Of a stretch of 64,000 bases of DNA, positions 1-7,913 are shown in pieces. Both the position numbers and the translations under genes were made by a program. Every line of letters begins with the position of its first letter. Positions within the stretch are counted from its first letter, which is position 1. This DNA is from Pedobacter sp. (GTDB taxonomy: Bacteria > Bacteroidota > Bacteroidia > Sphingobacteriales > Sphingobacteriaceae). The stretch is taken from the NCBI GenBank assembly GCA_031119475.1, contig JAVHXV010000003.1:207198-271197 (forward strand), in the 5' to 3' direction. The notes under the pieces are model-generated. The model was not told the DNA's origin. It made no database searches and was given only the letters and a program-made list of their open reading frames with translations.

Positions 1-238
1 CCTCTTTGGCCATTTCACGCATTTCCTGATCTTTTTCTGTACTCAGGATTTCTTTGTTGGCCTCGATATTGCTCATCACATTTTTATAGATCTTGTACTC
101 ATCTACAATCTTGCCCAAGTCTTTATATTCTTTGTTCAGCGCAGCAAAACGTTTCATGTCCTGAATGGTATCTGGATTGCTCAGTTGCTCCTCCACATCT
201 TCCCAACGTAGCTTAATGGCTTCTAATTTTTCTAACAT
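1..238 (-). CDS. prfA: Peptide chain release factor 1, N-terminal part (runs off the window)
   Basis: I translated this by hand from the minus strand. It opens with ATG at 238 (MLEKLEAIKLRW...) and continues in frame to base 1, so about 79 residues are present and the rest lies outside the window. The acidic, coiled N-terminus, including the segment ALNKEYKDL, matches domain 1 of class I release factors of Bacteroidota. RF1 reads UAA and UAG at the ribosome and releases the peptide through a GGQ loop, which lies in the missing part. RF2 is the alternative, but the opening residues fit RF1 better. The gap to lpxH (239-308) has no clear terminator, and both genes point the same way. Confidence 0.85.
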   Translation of the reverse strand, partial: MLEKLEAIKLRWEDVEEQLSNPDTIQDMKRFAALNKEYKDLGKIVDEYKIYKNVMSNIEANKEILSTEKDQEMREMAKE

Positions 239-308
239 AGGCTGCAAAAATACGGAAAAAAGCTTTGCTGTAAAAGGATTTTATAGCGCTCGCGGCGAGG
301 TATTTTAC

Positions 309-1052
309 TTACGAATTAAAATAGGCCAGCTTCAGCTCTTCGCCATCGAAAACGGCATAAGAATGATAGTTGATCCATTCACCAATATTAACATATCTGC
401 TGTTGGAAGCCAACTGAATATCAAGTGGCAAATGCCGATGGCCAAAAATAAAATAGTCGAAATGTTCTTTTTGGAGTCTTTCTTTGGCAAAAATGGCCAG
501 CCATTCATTTTCTTCCCCAAGAAAAACTTCTTTGGCATTACTGGCCACCCTGCTTTTGCTCGACCAGCCATTGGCGATAAACAATCCGATTTTTGGGGGA
601 AGGATCGAAAATAGCCATTGACAGAATGGGTTTCTAAAAAACCGTCGAAGGAACTTATATTTTTGATCACCAGGCCCTAATCCATCACCATGATGCAGGA
701 AAAAACGCTTTCCATTACGGGTAATGATCAGCTCATCACTAATGATCGTGATCCCCATCTCTTTTGTAAAATAATCCTTTACCCACATGTCGTGGTTGCC
801 TTTAAAGAAAAACAGCCGGATGCCCTTGTCAGACATTTCAGCCAATTTGCCTTGCAAGCGAACAAATCCTTTGGGGATTACTTCACGATATTCAAACCAG
901 AAATCGAAAATGTCGCCCATCAAATAAAGCTCGCTACAGGTCGGCATAATGGAATCCAACCATTCTACCACCAGTTTTTCACGGTTTCGGCTTTCTTCGT
1001 AATTTGGCGCACCCAAATGAAAGTCTGAAGCAAAATAGATATTTTTGGTCAT
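309..1052 (-). CDS. lpxH: UDP-2,3-diacylglucosamine diphosphatase (lipid A biosynthesis)
   Basis: This calcineurin-like metallophosphoesterase removes UMP from UDP-2,3-diacylglucosamine to give lipid X, step four of lipid A synthesis on the cytoplasmic membrane. Counting from the chosen start, it shows the metal motifs in order: DFHLG (10-14), GDIFDFW (46-52), GNHD (85-88), HHGDG (120-124) and GHRH (204-207). The DFHLGAPNYE opening and the FDFWFEY segment are typical of Bacteroidota LpxH. An in-frame ATG ten codons upstream (1082) exists, but the extra residues are not conserved-looking and MTKNIYFASDFHLG is the natural family N-terminus, giving 247 residues. It is co-directional with prfA. 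Confidence 0.92.
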   Translation of the reverse strand: MTKNIYFASDFHLGAPNYEESRNREKLVVEWLDSIMPTCSELYLMGDIFDFWFEYREVIPKGFVRLQGKLAEMSDKGIRLFFFKGNHDMWVKDYFTKEMGITIISDELIITRNGKRFFLHHGDGLGPGDQKYKFLRRFFRNPFCQWLFSILPPKIGLFIANGWSSKSRVASNAKEVFLGEENEWLAIFAKERLQKEHFDYFIFGHRHLPLDIQLASNSRYVNIGEWINYHSYAVFDGEELKLAYFNS

Positions 1053-1076
1053 CCTATCCCAAAGGTAATTTAAAAA

Positions 1077-1145
1077 GAGCAATGAAGAAAGAGCAAGGAG
1101 GAAAGAGAAGGATGAAAGAGCAAGGAGGAAAGAGCAAAGATGAAG
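1077..1145 (+). repeat. Degenerate heptamer array, GAGCAAG/GAGGAAA words
   Basis: Consecutive 7-base words beginning GAG or GA can be read from 1077 (GAGCAAT, GAAGAAA, GAGCAAG, GAGGAAA, GAGAAGG), then one 6-base unit, then GAGCAAG, GAGGAAA, GAGCAAA and GATGAAG. It lies just upstream of the lpxH start. Confidence 0.75.
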
Positions 1146-1159
1146 GATTGCTTAGTTTG

Positions 1160-1198
1160 TTCAGAGATCCCTCGTTTCGCACAGGATGACAGTTCTGC
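1160..1198 (+). repeat. 39-bp element shared with 19789-19827
   Basis: The stretch begins TTCAGAGATCCCTCG and includes GGATGACA. It matches 19789-19827 at about 30 of 39 positions by direct comparison. In both places it sits between two heptamer arrays. A short stem (ATCC/GGAT around a TTTCGC-containing loop) can be drawn. Confidence 0.65.
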
Positions 1199-1335
1199 AT
1201 CGCAACTTGCATTTTGCTTTCTTGCTTTTCTCTTTCTGCTTTCTGCTTTTCCGCTCACTAAAAGTTAAAATCTACTAAAATTATAGATTTTTTTAAAATA
1301 GTTTGGAATATGTCTAAATAGTGTGTTCATTTTTG

Positions 1336-1343
1336 TAACTTTG
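1336..1343 (+). promoter_or_regulatory. Candidate -7 box for the ferredoxin reductase gene
   Basis: TAACTTTG fits the Bacteroidota -7 consensus TAnnTTTG and lies 16 bp before the ATG at 1360. I see no TTTG -33 box at the usual distance (the nearest, 1302-1305, is too far), so this is a half-match. Confidence 0.45.
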
Positions 1344-1359
1344 TCACAAATTTTTTTGA

Positions 1360-2370
1360 ATGATCTCTACAGATATAGCTATAATCGGTGCCGGTCCGGT
1401 AGGTTTGTTTGCCATTTTTGAGGCTGGATTGTTAAAAATGCGTTGCCACCTGATCGATTACCTGCCACAAGTGGGCGGTCAGCTTTCGGAAATATATCCT
1501 AAAAAACCCATCTACGACATCCCTGGCTATCCTACTGTTTTGGCGCAGGAGCTGATCGACAATCTGGTCGAACAGGCCAAGCCATTTCATCCTGGATATA
1601 CATTGGGCGAGCGAATCGAAGGCCTAGAAAAACGTGGAGAAGGAGATTTTGTACTGACCACCAACATGGGCACGATCATAGAAGCCAAAGTAGTGGTCAT
1701 TGCTGGTGGATTAGGTTGTTTTGAGCCTCGTAAGCCCGCTGTAGCCGGATTAGAGCACTTTGAGAATGGCAGGGGCGTCAATTATATGATCTTGGATCCT
1801 GAAAAATACCGCGACCAAAAAATGGTGATTGCCGGTGGTGGTGATTCTGCCCTCGATTGGACCATTTTCTTAGCTGATATCTGTTCAGAACTTACCTTGG
1901 TACACCGCAGCGAAAGCTTCCGTGGTGCACCAGACTCGGTAAATAAGGTAATGGAGCTGGCGGAGAGCGGAAAAATCAATTTGGTTCTCAACAGCAACCT
2001 GCATGCGGTTTCTGGCGAAGGAAAATTGGAAAAGGTTGAGGTCATCCACAACCGTTCCATGGAGGTGACCACTTTTGAAGCAGACCATTTGATCCCGTTG
2101 TTCGGATTGAGCCCTAAATTAGGCCCTATCGAGCAATGGAACCTCAACATCAGCAAAAGTGCCATCGAGGTTAACACAGACGATTATTCGACCAATATTC
2201 CGGGCATCTATGCAATTGGAGATATCAATACCTATACCAATAAATTAAAGTTAATTTTGTGTGGCTTCCACGAAGCTGCATTAATGAGCCATAGTGCGTA
2301 TCAGTATATCAATCCTGGTGTAAAATACACGATGAAATATACAACCGTAAATGGCGTAACTGAATTTTAA
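1360..2370 (+). CDS. Ferredoxin--NADP(+) reductase, thioredoxin-reductase-like type
   Basis: This 336-residue flavoprotein has the two-dinucleotide-fold layout of TrxR-like ferredoxin-NADP reductases (YumC/FNR2 type). The FAD motif GAGPVG is at 10-15, the NADPH-binding motif GGGDSALDW at 159-167 followed by VHRSESFR at 181-188, and a C-terminal YAIGD motif closes the FAD site. The redox CxxC of true thioredoxin reductases is absent, which supports the FNR-like assignment. It moves electrons between NADPH and ferredoxin. A [2Fe-2S] ferredoxin gene follows after 2 bp, so the pair is very probably one transcript and the partner is encoded next door. Physiological direction and final acceptor cannot be read from sequence. 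Confidence 0.88.
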   Translation: MISTDIAIIGAGPVGLFAIFEAGLLKMRCHLIDYLPQVGGQLSEIYPKKPIYDIPGYPTVLAQELIDNLVEQAKPFHPGYTLGERIEGLEKRGEGDFVLTTNMGTIIEAKVVVIAGGLGCFEPRKPAVAGLEHFENGRGVNYMILDPEKYRDQKMVIAGGGDSALDWTIFLADICSELTLVHRSESFRGAPDSVNKVMELAESGKINLVLNSNLHAVSGEGKLEKVEVIHNRSMEVTTFEADHLIPLFGLSPKLGPIEQWNLNISKSAIEVNTDDYSTNIPGIYAIGDINTYTNKLKLILCGFHEAALMSHSAYQYINPGVKYTMKYTTVNGVTEF

Positions 2371-2372
2371 GC

Positions 2373-2702
2373 ATGGAAACAAATGATATTTCTATTCAGG
2401 TAGAAGACCGCGAAGGCAACATCAGCCAGTTAACGGCACCTACAGATATGGGCCTAAGCCTAATGGAATTCCTAAAGGCCAGCGAATACGATATTTTGGC
2501 CACCTGTGGCGGCATGGCACTTTGTGCAACCTGTTGTGTAGATGTAATGGAGGGCGAGGAGCAGTTGAACGAGATGAGCGACGATGAATACGCCATGCTG
2601 GATACACTTCCAGATGTTTTGCCAAACTCCCGCCTGGCCTGCCAATTGCAGTTAAGCCCCCAAATGGATGGACTTAAGGTCCGCCTACACGCGATGGAAT
2701 AG
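2373..2702 (+). CDS. [2Fe-2S] ferredoxin, adrenodoxin-like
   Basis: A 109-residue soluble ferredoxin. The cluster ligands fit the adrenodoxin/ISC-type pattern C-x5-C-x2-C...C with Cys45, Cys51, Cys54 and Cys90; Cys55 is an extra neighbouring cysteine. The acidic stretch after the cluster loop (EGEEQLNEMSDDEYAML) is the usual partner-docking surface. It starts 2 bp after the reductase stop, so translation and transcription are likely coupled and the two proteins probably form one electron-transfer unit. It ends in a repeat-rich gap with a strong bidirectional terminator. Confidence 0.9.
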   Translation: METNDISIQVEDREGNISQLTAPTDMGLSLMEFLKASEYDILATCGGMALCATCCVDVMEGEEQLNEMSDDEYAMLDTLPDVLPNSRLACQLQLSPQMDGLKVRLHAME

Positions 2703-2728
2703 TTCTTCCCAAAGGGGGACCTGCGGAA

Positions 2729-2756
2729 CAGTTCGCAGTTTTCAGCTCGTAGTTTT
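2729..2756 (+). repeat. Short heptamer array, CAGTTTT-type words
   Basis: Four 7-base words (CAGTTCG, CAGTTTT, CAGCTCG, TAGTTTT) follow the ferredoxin gene. The array is short and degenerate and is listed because it fits the period of neighbouring arrays. Confidence 0.5.
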
Positions 2757-2817
2757 AGCTTTCAGATAGACCTGCAGCAGTTCTACAGTTTGCATTTTCT
2801 ATTGCAATGTACCGCAC

Positions 2818-2894
2818 AACCTTCAACTTTAAACTTTGAACCTGCAACTTTGAACCTGCAACTTTAAACCTGCAACTTTAAACTTTCAACTCAA
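2818..2894 (+). repeat. Heptamer array, 11 units of AACNNNN
   Basis: Eleven uninterrupted 7-base units all begin with AAC; most are AACTTTG, AACCTGC or AACTTTA and the last is AACTCAA. The fixed AAC with a variable tail shows the 7-base period is real. The same words recur at 58426-58453. Confidence 0.92.
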
Positions 2895-2895
2895 A

Positions 2896-2930
2896 CAAAA
2901 AAGGGCTTCGAAAATCGAAGCCCTTTTTTG
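2896..2930. terminator. Bidirectional intrinsic terminator
   Basis: A perfect 9-bp stem, GGGCTTCGA (2903-2911) and TCGAAGCCC (2915-2923), is flanked by an A-run and a T-run, so it can stop both the ferredoxin transcript (+) and the susD transcript (-). Confidence 0.9.
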
Positions 2931-2947
2931 TTTTATGGTACCTGGAA

Positions 2948-4399
2948 TTATTTCAACCACCAGATCTTAGTATAGTTGGTATCACCACCTAAGGCCGTAA
3001 CTGCAGCTTGATAATTTGCTTTGTTTACTGTGTTCTCAGTTGATGGATAACGGTGTCTCAACGGAATACCGCCAGCTTGTACCGCAGCAGCAGCAGGAGT
3101 CAATGTTGGGAATCCTGTTCTTCTCCAATCTGTCCATGATTCAAAACCGTTTAGGTACAAGTGTACCCATTTTTCAGTCATGATCTGTTGTAGACCAGTA
3201 GCCGCATTGTAAACTACTGTAGGTTGAGCCATGTAGTTTGCATAAGCAGTAGCCGTATACACACCATAGGTTTCGAATGAAGCTTTGATCGCATCAGCAT
3301 AGTAGAGTGCAGCTTGTGCATCGCCACCTGGCAACCAAGCCACATCTGGCCTGGTCATTTCTGCCATAGAGAACAATACTTGTGCACGGCTGAAAATCAA
3401 CGCAGGAGATCCAGCGCCCCTAAAGTAATCACCAACCCTGCTATATGCATTCGGGATACTTGGTGCAGCAGAAGTACCATAAGGCAAGCCTACGATTGTA
3501 CCATTTGGCAAAGTCTCAGCATAGATCTTCAACCTAGGGTCAGATTTAGGCGCCATGTAATCTGTCAAGGTTTTAGAGATGGCATAGTCATTCCTTGTCA
3601 AATAGTTGGTATAAAAAGGATTGTAGTTGTTTGGATCGCCAGATAGGTAGTTATACCTGATATCATCTGCCGAAGAAGCAATTACTCCTGCTGTAATGGC
3701 ATTGTTGAATTCAGTTTTACCAACTGCTGGTTTGTTTTTCTTCAAACGCAAAGCCATCATCATACGGGCAGTATTTGCGAATGTTTTCCACCTCGCCATG
3801 TTACCTTTGAACAAGATATCGCCACCAACACCTGTTTGGCCAACTTGGATCTGGGCAACAGCTTCCGTCATCTCTTTGAACAAGTCGGTATAGATGTCTT
3901 CTTGCTTATCGTATTTTGGAGCAATTACTTCAATACCTTTAAGGGCATCAGAGTAAGGAATATCTCCCCAACGGTCAGTCATTGTCCAGAAGAAATACGC
4001 TTTCAGGATACGGGCAACAGCAATCTGGTTAGCTGGAGCACCATCTGCACTTGGATCTGTTGATAATTTTACTCCAGGAACAGTTTTTCCAGAGTTGATA
4101 TCAATAATCGCTTTCAAGTTAAACAACTGGTTGTAATAGCTAGGATTGAAATCGAACTCAGTACCTGAATACCAAGATGCACCTGGATATGGTCCTTCAG
4201 ACAAATGTTGCACATAGAAAGTTGCTGAACCAAAACCAAAAGCGGTTGCTGGCAACTGTTGCAATGAATTCGTTAAAAGAGACCTTGTAGACGCCTGGCT
4301 CAAAGCATATTGAGAGACGTTGGTATCCTCAAAATCTGAGGGTTTACATGCTGCGAACATCACAATCGCGGCAGCAATGATAGAAATATATTTTCTCAT
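2948..4399 (-). CDS. SusD-like outer-membrane lipoprotein (SusD-like_2 type), first pair
   Basis: A 483-residue surface glycan- or nutrient-binding lipoprotein. The signal peptide ends in a lipobox (FAAC, Cys18). The protein is alpha-helical and TPR-like, and the C-terminal segment NGFESWTDWRRTGFP is characteristic of the SusD-like_2 family rather than classical RagB/SusD. It acts with the SusC channel encoded 23 bp upstream on the same strand, covering the extracellular mouth of the TonB-dependent barrel. No glycoside hydrolase, sulfatase or sigma/anti-sigma pair sits next to this pair, so the substrate cannot be inferred; SusD-like_2 pairs also import peptides and other nutrients. Confidence 0.88.
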   Translation of the reverse strand: MRKYISIIAAAIVMFAACKPSDFEDTNVSQYALSQASTRSLLTNSLQQLPATAFGFGSATFYVQHLSEGPYPGASWYSGTEFDFNPSYYNQLFNLKAIIDINSGKTVPGVKLSTDPSADGAPANQIAVARILKAYFFWTMTDRWGDIPYSDALKGIEVIAPKYDKQEDIYTDLFKEMTEAVAQIQVGQTGVGGDILFKGNMARWKTFANTARMMMALRLKKNKPAVGKTEFNNAITAGVIASSADDIRYNYLSGDPNNYNPFYTNYLTRNDYAISKTLTDYMAPKSDPRLKIYAETLPNGTIVGLPYGTSAAPSIPNAYSRVGDYFRGAGSPALIFSRAQVLFSMAEMTRPDVAWLPGGDAQAALYYADAIKASFETYGVYTATAYANYMAQPTVVYNAATGLQQIMTEKWVHLYLNGFESWTDWRRTGFPTLTPAAAAVQAGGIPLRHRYPSTENTVNKANYQAAVTALGGDTNYTKIWWLK

Positions 4400-4422
4400 A
4401 ATCTTTTTTTTTAAAAATAATC

Positions 4423-7400
4423 CTAGAATGAAGCTCTCAAGTTAAGACCAAATTGTCTTGTTTGACTTAGCTGTCCACCTTCTTGCCAGTATGTTTCTAG
4501 CTCTGAAGGGTCAACACCATACTTTTTAGAAGGACCCGAGATCAACCAAGCATTACCAACGGTTACGCCCAAGTTTACACTCTTAACAGGAACATTGCCT
4601 AAAAGTTTTTTAGGAATTTGATAACCTAATCTTACTTCACGTAATTTAATGTACGAAGCATTGATCACAAAGTTGCTTGACTCATTTTGTTGAGCAGTAT
4701 AATAGAATGATTTAGCAGAAATGTACCTGTTATTGGCATTACCATTGGCAAATACTGAATTAGGCACTTTGATACCACCTTTACCAACGTTACCGCCAGC
4801 TAAAGTATAGGCACCTGGATAATCCCTGATATCTCCACCTTTATCGTTTAGACCAACAGTCGTTGCGCCCAAACCATCACCAGTTACGAACATGGTCGTG
4901 TGTGAGAAGAATAGACCATCTTTTTGGAAGTCAATAGAGAAAGCCAAATCAATTCCTTTGTAGTTGAAGCTACTGTAGAAACCACCAGTCCATTTAGGCA
5001 ACACTGTTCCCAAATCTACGTTTGAGTTGAACAATGGCTGTCCGTTAGCACCAACGATAACTTGGCCGGCAGCGTTACGTTGCCAGTTACGGCCAACCAA
5101 CATACCAAATTCAGCGCCTTCACGGTTTTCGATACGAACACCTGGAGCCAAACCTGAAGTACCAGCGATTACTGTTTTCTGCAATGGACTTAGTTCTTTA
5201 ACAAGCGACTCGTTGGTAGCAAAGTTTAGACCCATGTTCCAAGTAAATGTTGAGCTCTTAATTGGAGAACCAGTAAGCGATAGCTCCATACCTTTACTTT
5301 GGATATCACCCGCATTGATCTGTGCAGTTTGGAAACCAGTAGATCCTGGAATTGTTAGACCAAGGATCTGGTTGATACTGTTATCCCTGTACCAGGCAAA
5401 ATCGATACCTACACGGTTCCAGAATTTCAATTCGGCACCTACCTCGAATGATCTTGTCAATGAAGGTTTGATCAAACCACTTCTGTATTGGTTACCGATT
5501 GAAGCCGAAGCGTTACCATCAAAGATGTTTCCTCCAGAAATAGCAATCAATGTAGAGTTAAAGCCCAAATCCGATCCTACCTGTGCCCAAGATCCCCTAA
5601 CTTTACCAAAAGTCAAGATGTCTTTGATGCCAGAGTTTTTGATCAGCTCAGAGAACACGAAACTGGTCGAAACAGAAGGATAGATATAGCTGTTATCGCT
5701 TTCAGGCAATGCTGAAGACCAATCGTTACGTACAGTCGCATCTAAATAAAGGAAGCTCTTGTAACCCAATGAAGCACGGCCCAATACAGATCTTACATCT
5801 TTTTGGTTGATGGTATTCGCTGTAGTTGGTCTAGCCACAGATGCTTCGATACTGAAGAAGTCAGGGAAAGTCAGACCACCAGCGGTAGACATGCTCAATC
5901 CTTGTTGCCTGTTGGTACGCAAGTTGATACCAACTGCTCCATCCAATGAGAAATCACCAAAAGTTTTTCTGATGTTCAAGTTGGACTCATAGTTGAACTC
6001 GGTGTTGGTATTGCTGCTGATGTCATATGAATCAACCAAGTTCACACCACCGGTTGCGATCCTGAAATCACCAAAACTATCGTTGAAGTCTAAACGCACA
6101 CGGTTATCCCAGTTTAACCAGTTGGTAATTTTGTAGTTCAAGCCCAAGTTACCAAATACATAGTTGGCCTTGCTTGTACCATAGTTTTTCTCTACAGTGA
6201 AGTACGGGCTATCCCAATATTGAGGTCTAAGCAAACCACCAACTTTGGTATCTAATCTTGCGGTACCGTTTGGATCTCCAATGTTCCATGACTGGTAGCT
6301 GCCATCAGGCAATTTGTAGTCTTTCAACTTTTCGATATCCAATTGACGGTGCCACCACTGGTTAAAGTTTTGTGGTACGTTCAGACCATCGTTACGATAG
6401 CCTTCCTGTAAGTTACCGATTGTTTTTACACGACGATAGTTGATGTCGGTAGAAACGGTAAATTTAGGACTGATGTCATAAGAAGCTGAGAAACCTACTT
6501 GGTTATTATCTCTTCTTGATCCAGGAACAATAAGCGTCCTGTTTTGGTTGGCATAAGTTAAACGATAGTTAAACTTGTCTGTACCACCAGTAAATGCAAT
6601 ACTGTTGTTTAGGTTTCTACCTGTTTGGAAGAAATCTTCTACGTTGTTCGGTTGTGGAACGAATGCCGAAGTTTTACCGAAATCAGCACCAGGGAACCAT
6701 GAGTAGTAAGGACGATATTGTTGTCCGTTCATTTTTGGACCCCAGCTTTCATCATTACCATACTCCAACATACGCTGACCTTGGAAAGCAGCCCATGAAG
6801 CTGGGTGTACCCCTGGATCGTAGTTAAAGATATAGAAACCTTCATCATCTAAATAACCAGCACCCAACGAATTTTTGTCGGTATAACCAGATTTAGAACC
6901 ACCACCGTACTCATCTTGGTAATCAGGTTTCAATGATAGGTTTTCAAGACTCACGCCAAGGTTCACTTCAATAGCAGCTGCGCTATTGCGTGTTCCTTTT
7001 TTGGAAGTGATCAAAACCACACCATTCTGGCCTCTACTACCCCATACTGCTGTCGCTGCCGCACCTTTCAATACAGAAATGTTGTCGACATTGTCCATCA
7101 GGATGTTTTCTTGTGCTGTTGGCGTACCATCCACTACAAATAGTGGTGTAGCTAATCCCAAGCCTTTCACACCACGGATAATGATGTCTGCGTTACCAAA
7201 AGCCGAAGAAGGTGAACCCACCAGTTTCACACCGGCAACTTTACCTGCCAACGCGTTACTCACGTCAACCGCTTTGGCAACAGTCAAATCTTCGCCACCA
7301 ACGCGTTGAACCGAATAACCTACTGATGCAGCAGCTCTCGATTGTCCCAAACCGGTAACAATTACTTCAGAAAGTGCTTTAGAGTCAGCGGTCAGGGTTA

Positions 7401-7677
7401 CGTTAACGGTAGTTCCTGAAATCGCTTTGGTTTGCGCTACATAACCAAGATAGCTAAAGGTCAATTCTCTAGCACTTGCAGGAACTCTCAAAGAAAACTT
7501 ACCATCAGCTCCAGTAGTGGTCCCTACTGTCGTAGCATTTGAAACTTTAACGGATACACCTGGAATCGGCAATCCGTCCTCACTTGCAGTTACTGTACCC
7601 GTGATAACGCGCTCTTGAGCAAACGCGGCCACGAATACGGCACAGCACATGAATAAACTTAGTACAAGTTTTTTCAT
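4423..7677 (-). CDS. SusC/RagA-family TonB-linked outer-membrane transporter, first pair
   Basis: A 1084-residue TonB-dependent transporter. The signal peptide is about residues 1-20 (ending AFAQ). A carboxypeptidase-D regulatory-like beta domain covers roughly 22-100 (ITGTVTASEDGLPIPGVSV), followed by the TonB-box-like SEVIVTGLG (103-110), a plug domain with the IIIRGVKGLG and VVDGTP motifs, and a 22-strand barrel ending in a terminal Phe. It imports a ligand captured by the SusD partner, using TonB/ExbBD energy. Its N-terminal region lacks the close similarity that the two island SusC proteins share, so it is not their recent duplicate. A -7-like box lies about 190 bp upstream. Confidence 0.92.
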   Translation of the reverse strand: MKKLVLSLFMCCAVFVAAFAQERVITGTVTASEDGLPIPGVSVKVSNATTVGTTTGADGKFSLRVPASARELTFSYLGYVAQTKAISGTTVNVTLTADSKALSEVIVTGLGQSRAAASVGYSVQRVGGEDLTVAKAVDVSNALAGKVAGVKLVGSPSSAFGNADIIIRGVKGLGLATPLFVVDGTPTAQENILMDNVDNISVLKGAAATAVWGSRGQNGVVLITSKKGTRNSAAAIEVNLGVSLENLSLKPDYQDEYGGGSKSGYTDKNSLGAGYLDDEGFYIFNYDPGVHPASWAAFQGQRMLEYGNDESWGPKMNGQQYRPYYSWFPGADFGKTSAFVPQPNNVEDFFQTGRNLNNSIAFTGGTDKFNYRLTYANQNRTLIVPGSRRDNNQVGFSASYDISPKFTVSTDINYRRVKTIGNLQEGYRNDGLNVPQNFNQWWHRQLDIEKLKDYKLPDGSYQSWNIGDPNGTARLDTKVGGLLRPQYWDSPYFTVEKNYGTSKANYVFGNLGLNYKITNWLNWDNRVRLDFNDSFGDFRIATGGVNLVDSYDISSNTNTEFNYESNLNIRKTFGDFSLDGAVGINLRTNRQQGLSMSTAGGLTFPDFFSIEASVARPTTANTINQKDVRSVLGRASLGYKSFLYLDATVRNDWSSALPESDNSYIYPSVSTSFVFSELIKNSGIKDILTFGKVRGSWAQVGSDLGFNSTLIAISGGNIFDGNASASIGNQYRSGLIKPSLTRSFEVGAELKFWNRVGIDFAWYRDNSINQILGLTIPGSTGFQTAQINAGDIQSKGMELSLTGSPIKSSTFTWNMGLNFATNESLVKELSPLQKTVIAGTSGLAPGVRIENREGAEFGMLVGRNWQRNAAGQVIVGANGQPLFNSNVDLGTVLPKWTGGFYSSFNYKGIDLAFSIDFQKDGLFFSHTTMFVTGDGLGATTVGLNDKGGDIRDYPGAYTLAGGNVGKGGIKVPNSVFANGNANNRYISAKSFYYTAQQNESSNFVINASYIKLREVRLGYQIPKKLLGNVPVKSVNLGVTVGNAWLISGPSKKYGVDPSELETYWQEGGQLSQTRQFGLNLRASF

Positions 7678-7864
7678 AATTCAATAAAATTTAGGTTAGT
7701 TAATAATTAATTAATCCTTAAATATGATTAAAAGTATATTTGAATCAAAATTTTAAGTCCTAAAAAAAATTGAAAATCGCTGTAAGTTGTTGAAAGTTAA
7801 ACACTTATAATTTAACATTTTTTAACAACTTCCGCACGCCAAAGGCAAATAGAGAGGGAAGCCA

Positions 7865-7872
7865 CAAAGTTA
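7865..7872 (-). promoter_or_regulatory. Candidate -7 box for the first susC gene
   Basis: Read on the minus strand this is TAACTTTG, an exact TAnnTTTG match. It would give a leader of roughly 180 nt before the susC ATG. No TTTG -33 box was found at the usual spacing, so confidence is modest. Confidence 0.4.
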
Positions 7873-7913
7873 CGATTTTAAAACGTAATTCTTAGTTGTT
7901 GTGGAAAATTTTA

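Larger units (their letters stand above)
1053..1359. other. Divergent intergenic region: two 7-base arrays around a hairpin element
   Basis: This 307-bp gap between lpxH and the ferredoxin reductase holds no convincing gene; short reading frames in it are translations of the repeats. It contains a GA-rich heptamer array (about 1077-1145), a 39-bp element also found near 19.8 kb (1160-1198), a CTTTCTG-type heptamer array (about 1208-1255) and an AT-rich promoter region for the downstream gene. Confidence 0.7.

Noticed and set aside
5027..5683. Long open frame on the plus strand inside the first susC
   Set aside because: It is the antisense shadow of a well-supported gene, with no start signal or recognisable domain.
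2948..7677. First SusCD pair as part of the amino-sugar regulon
   Set aside because: Its promoter region lacks the phased CGCA repeats and its SusC does not share the close N-terminal similarity of the two island SusC proteins.
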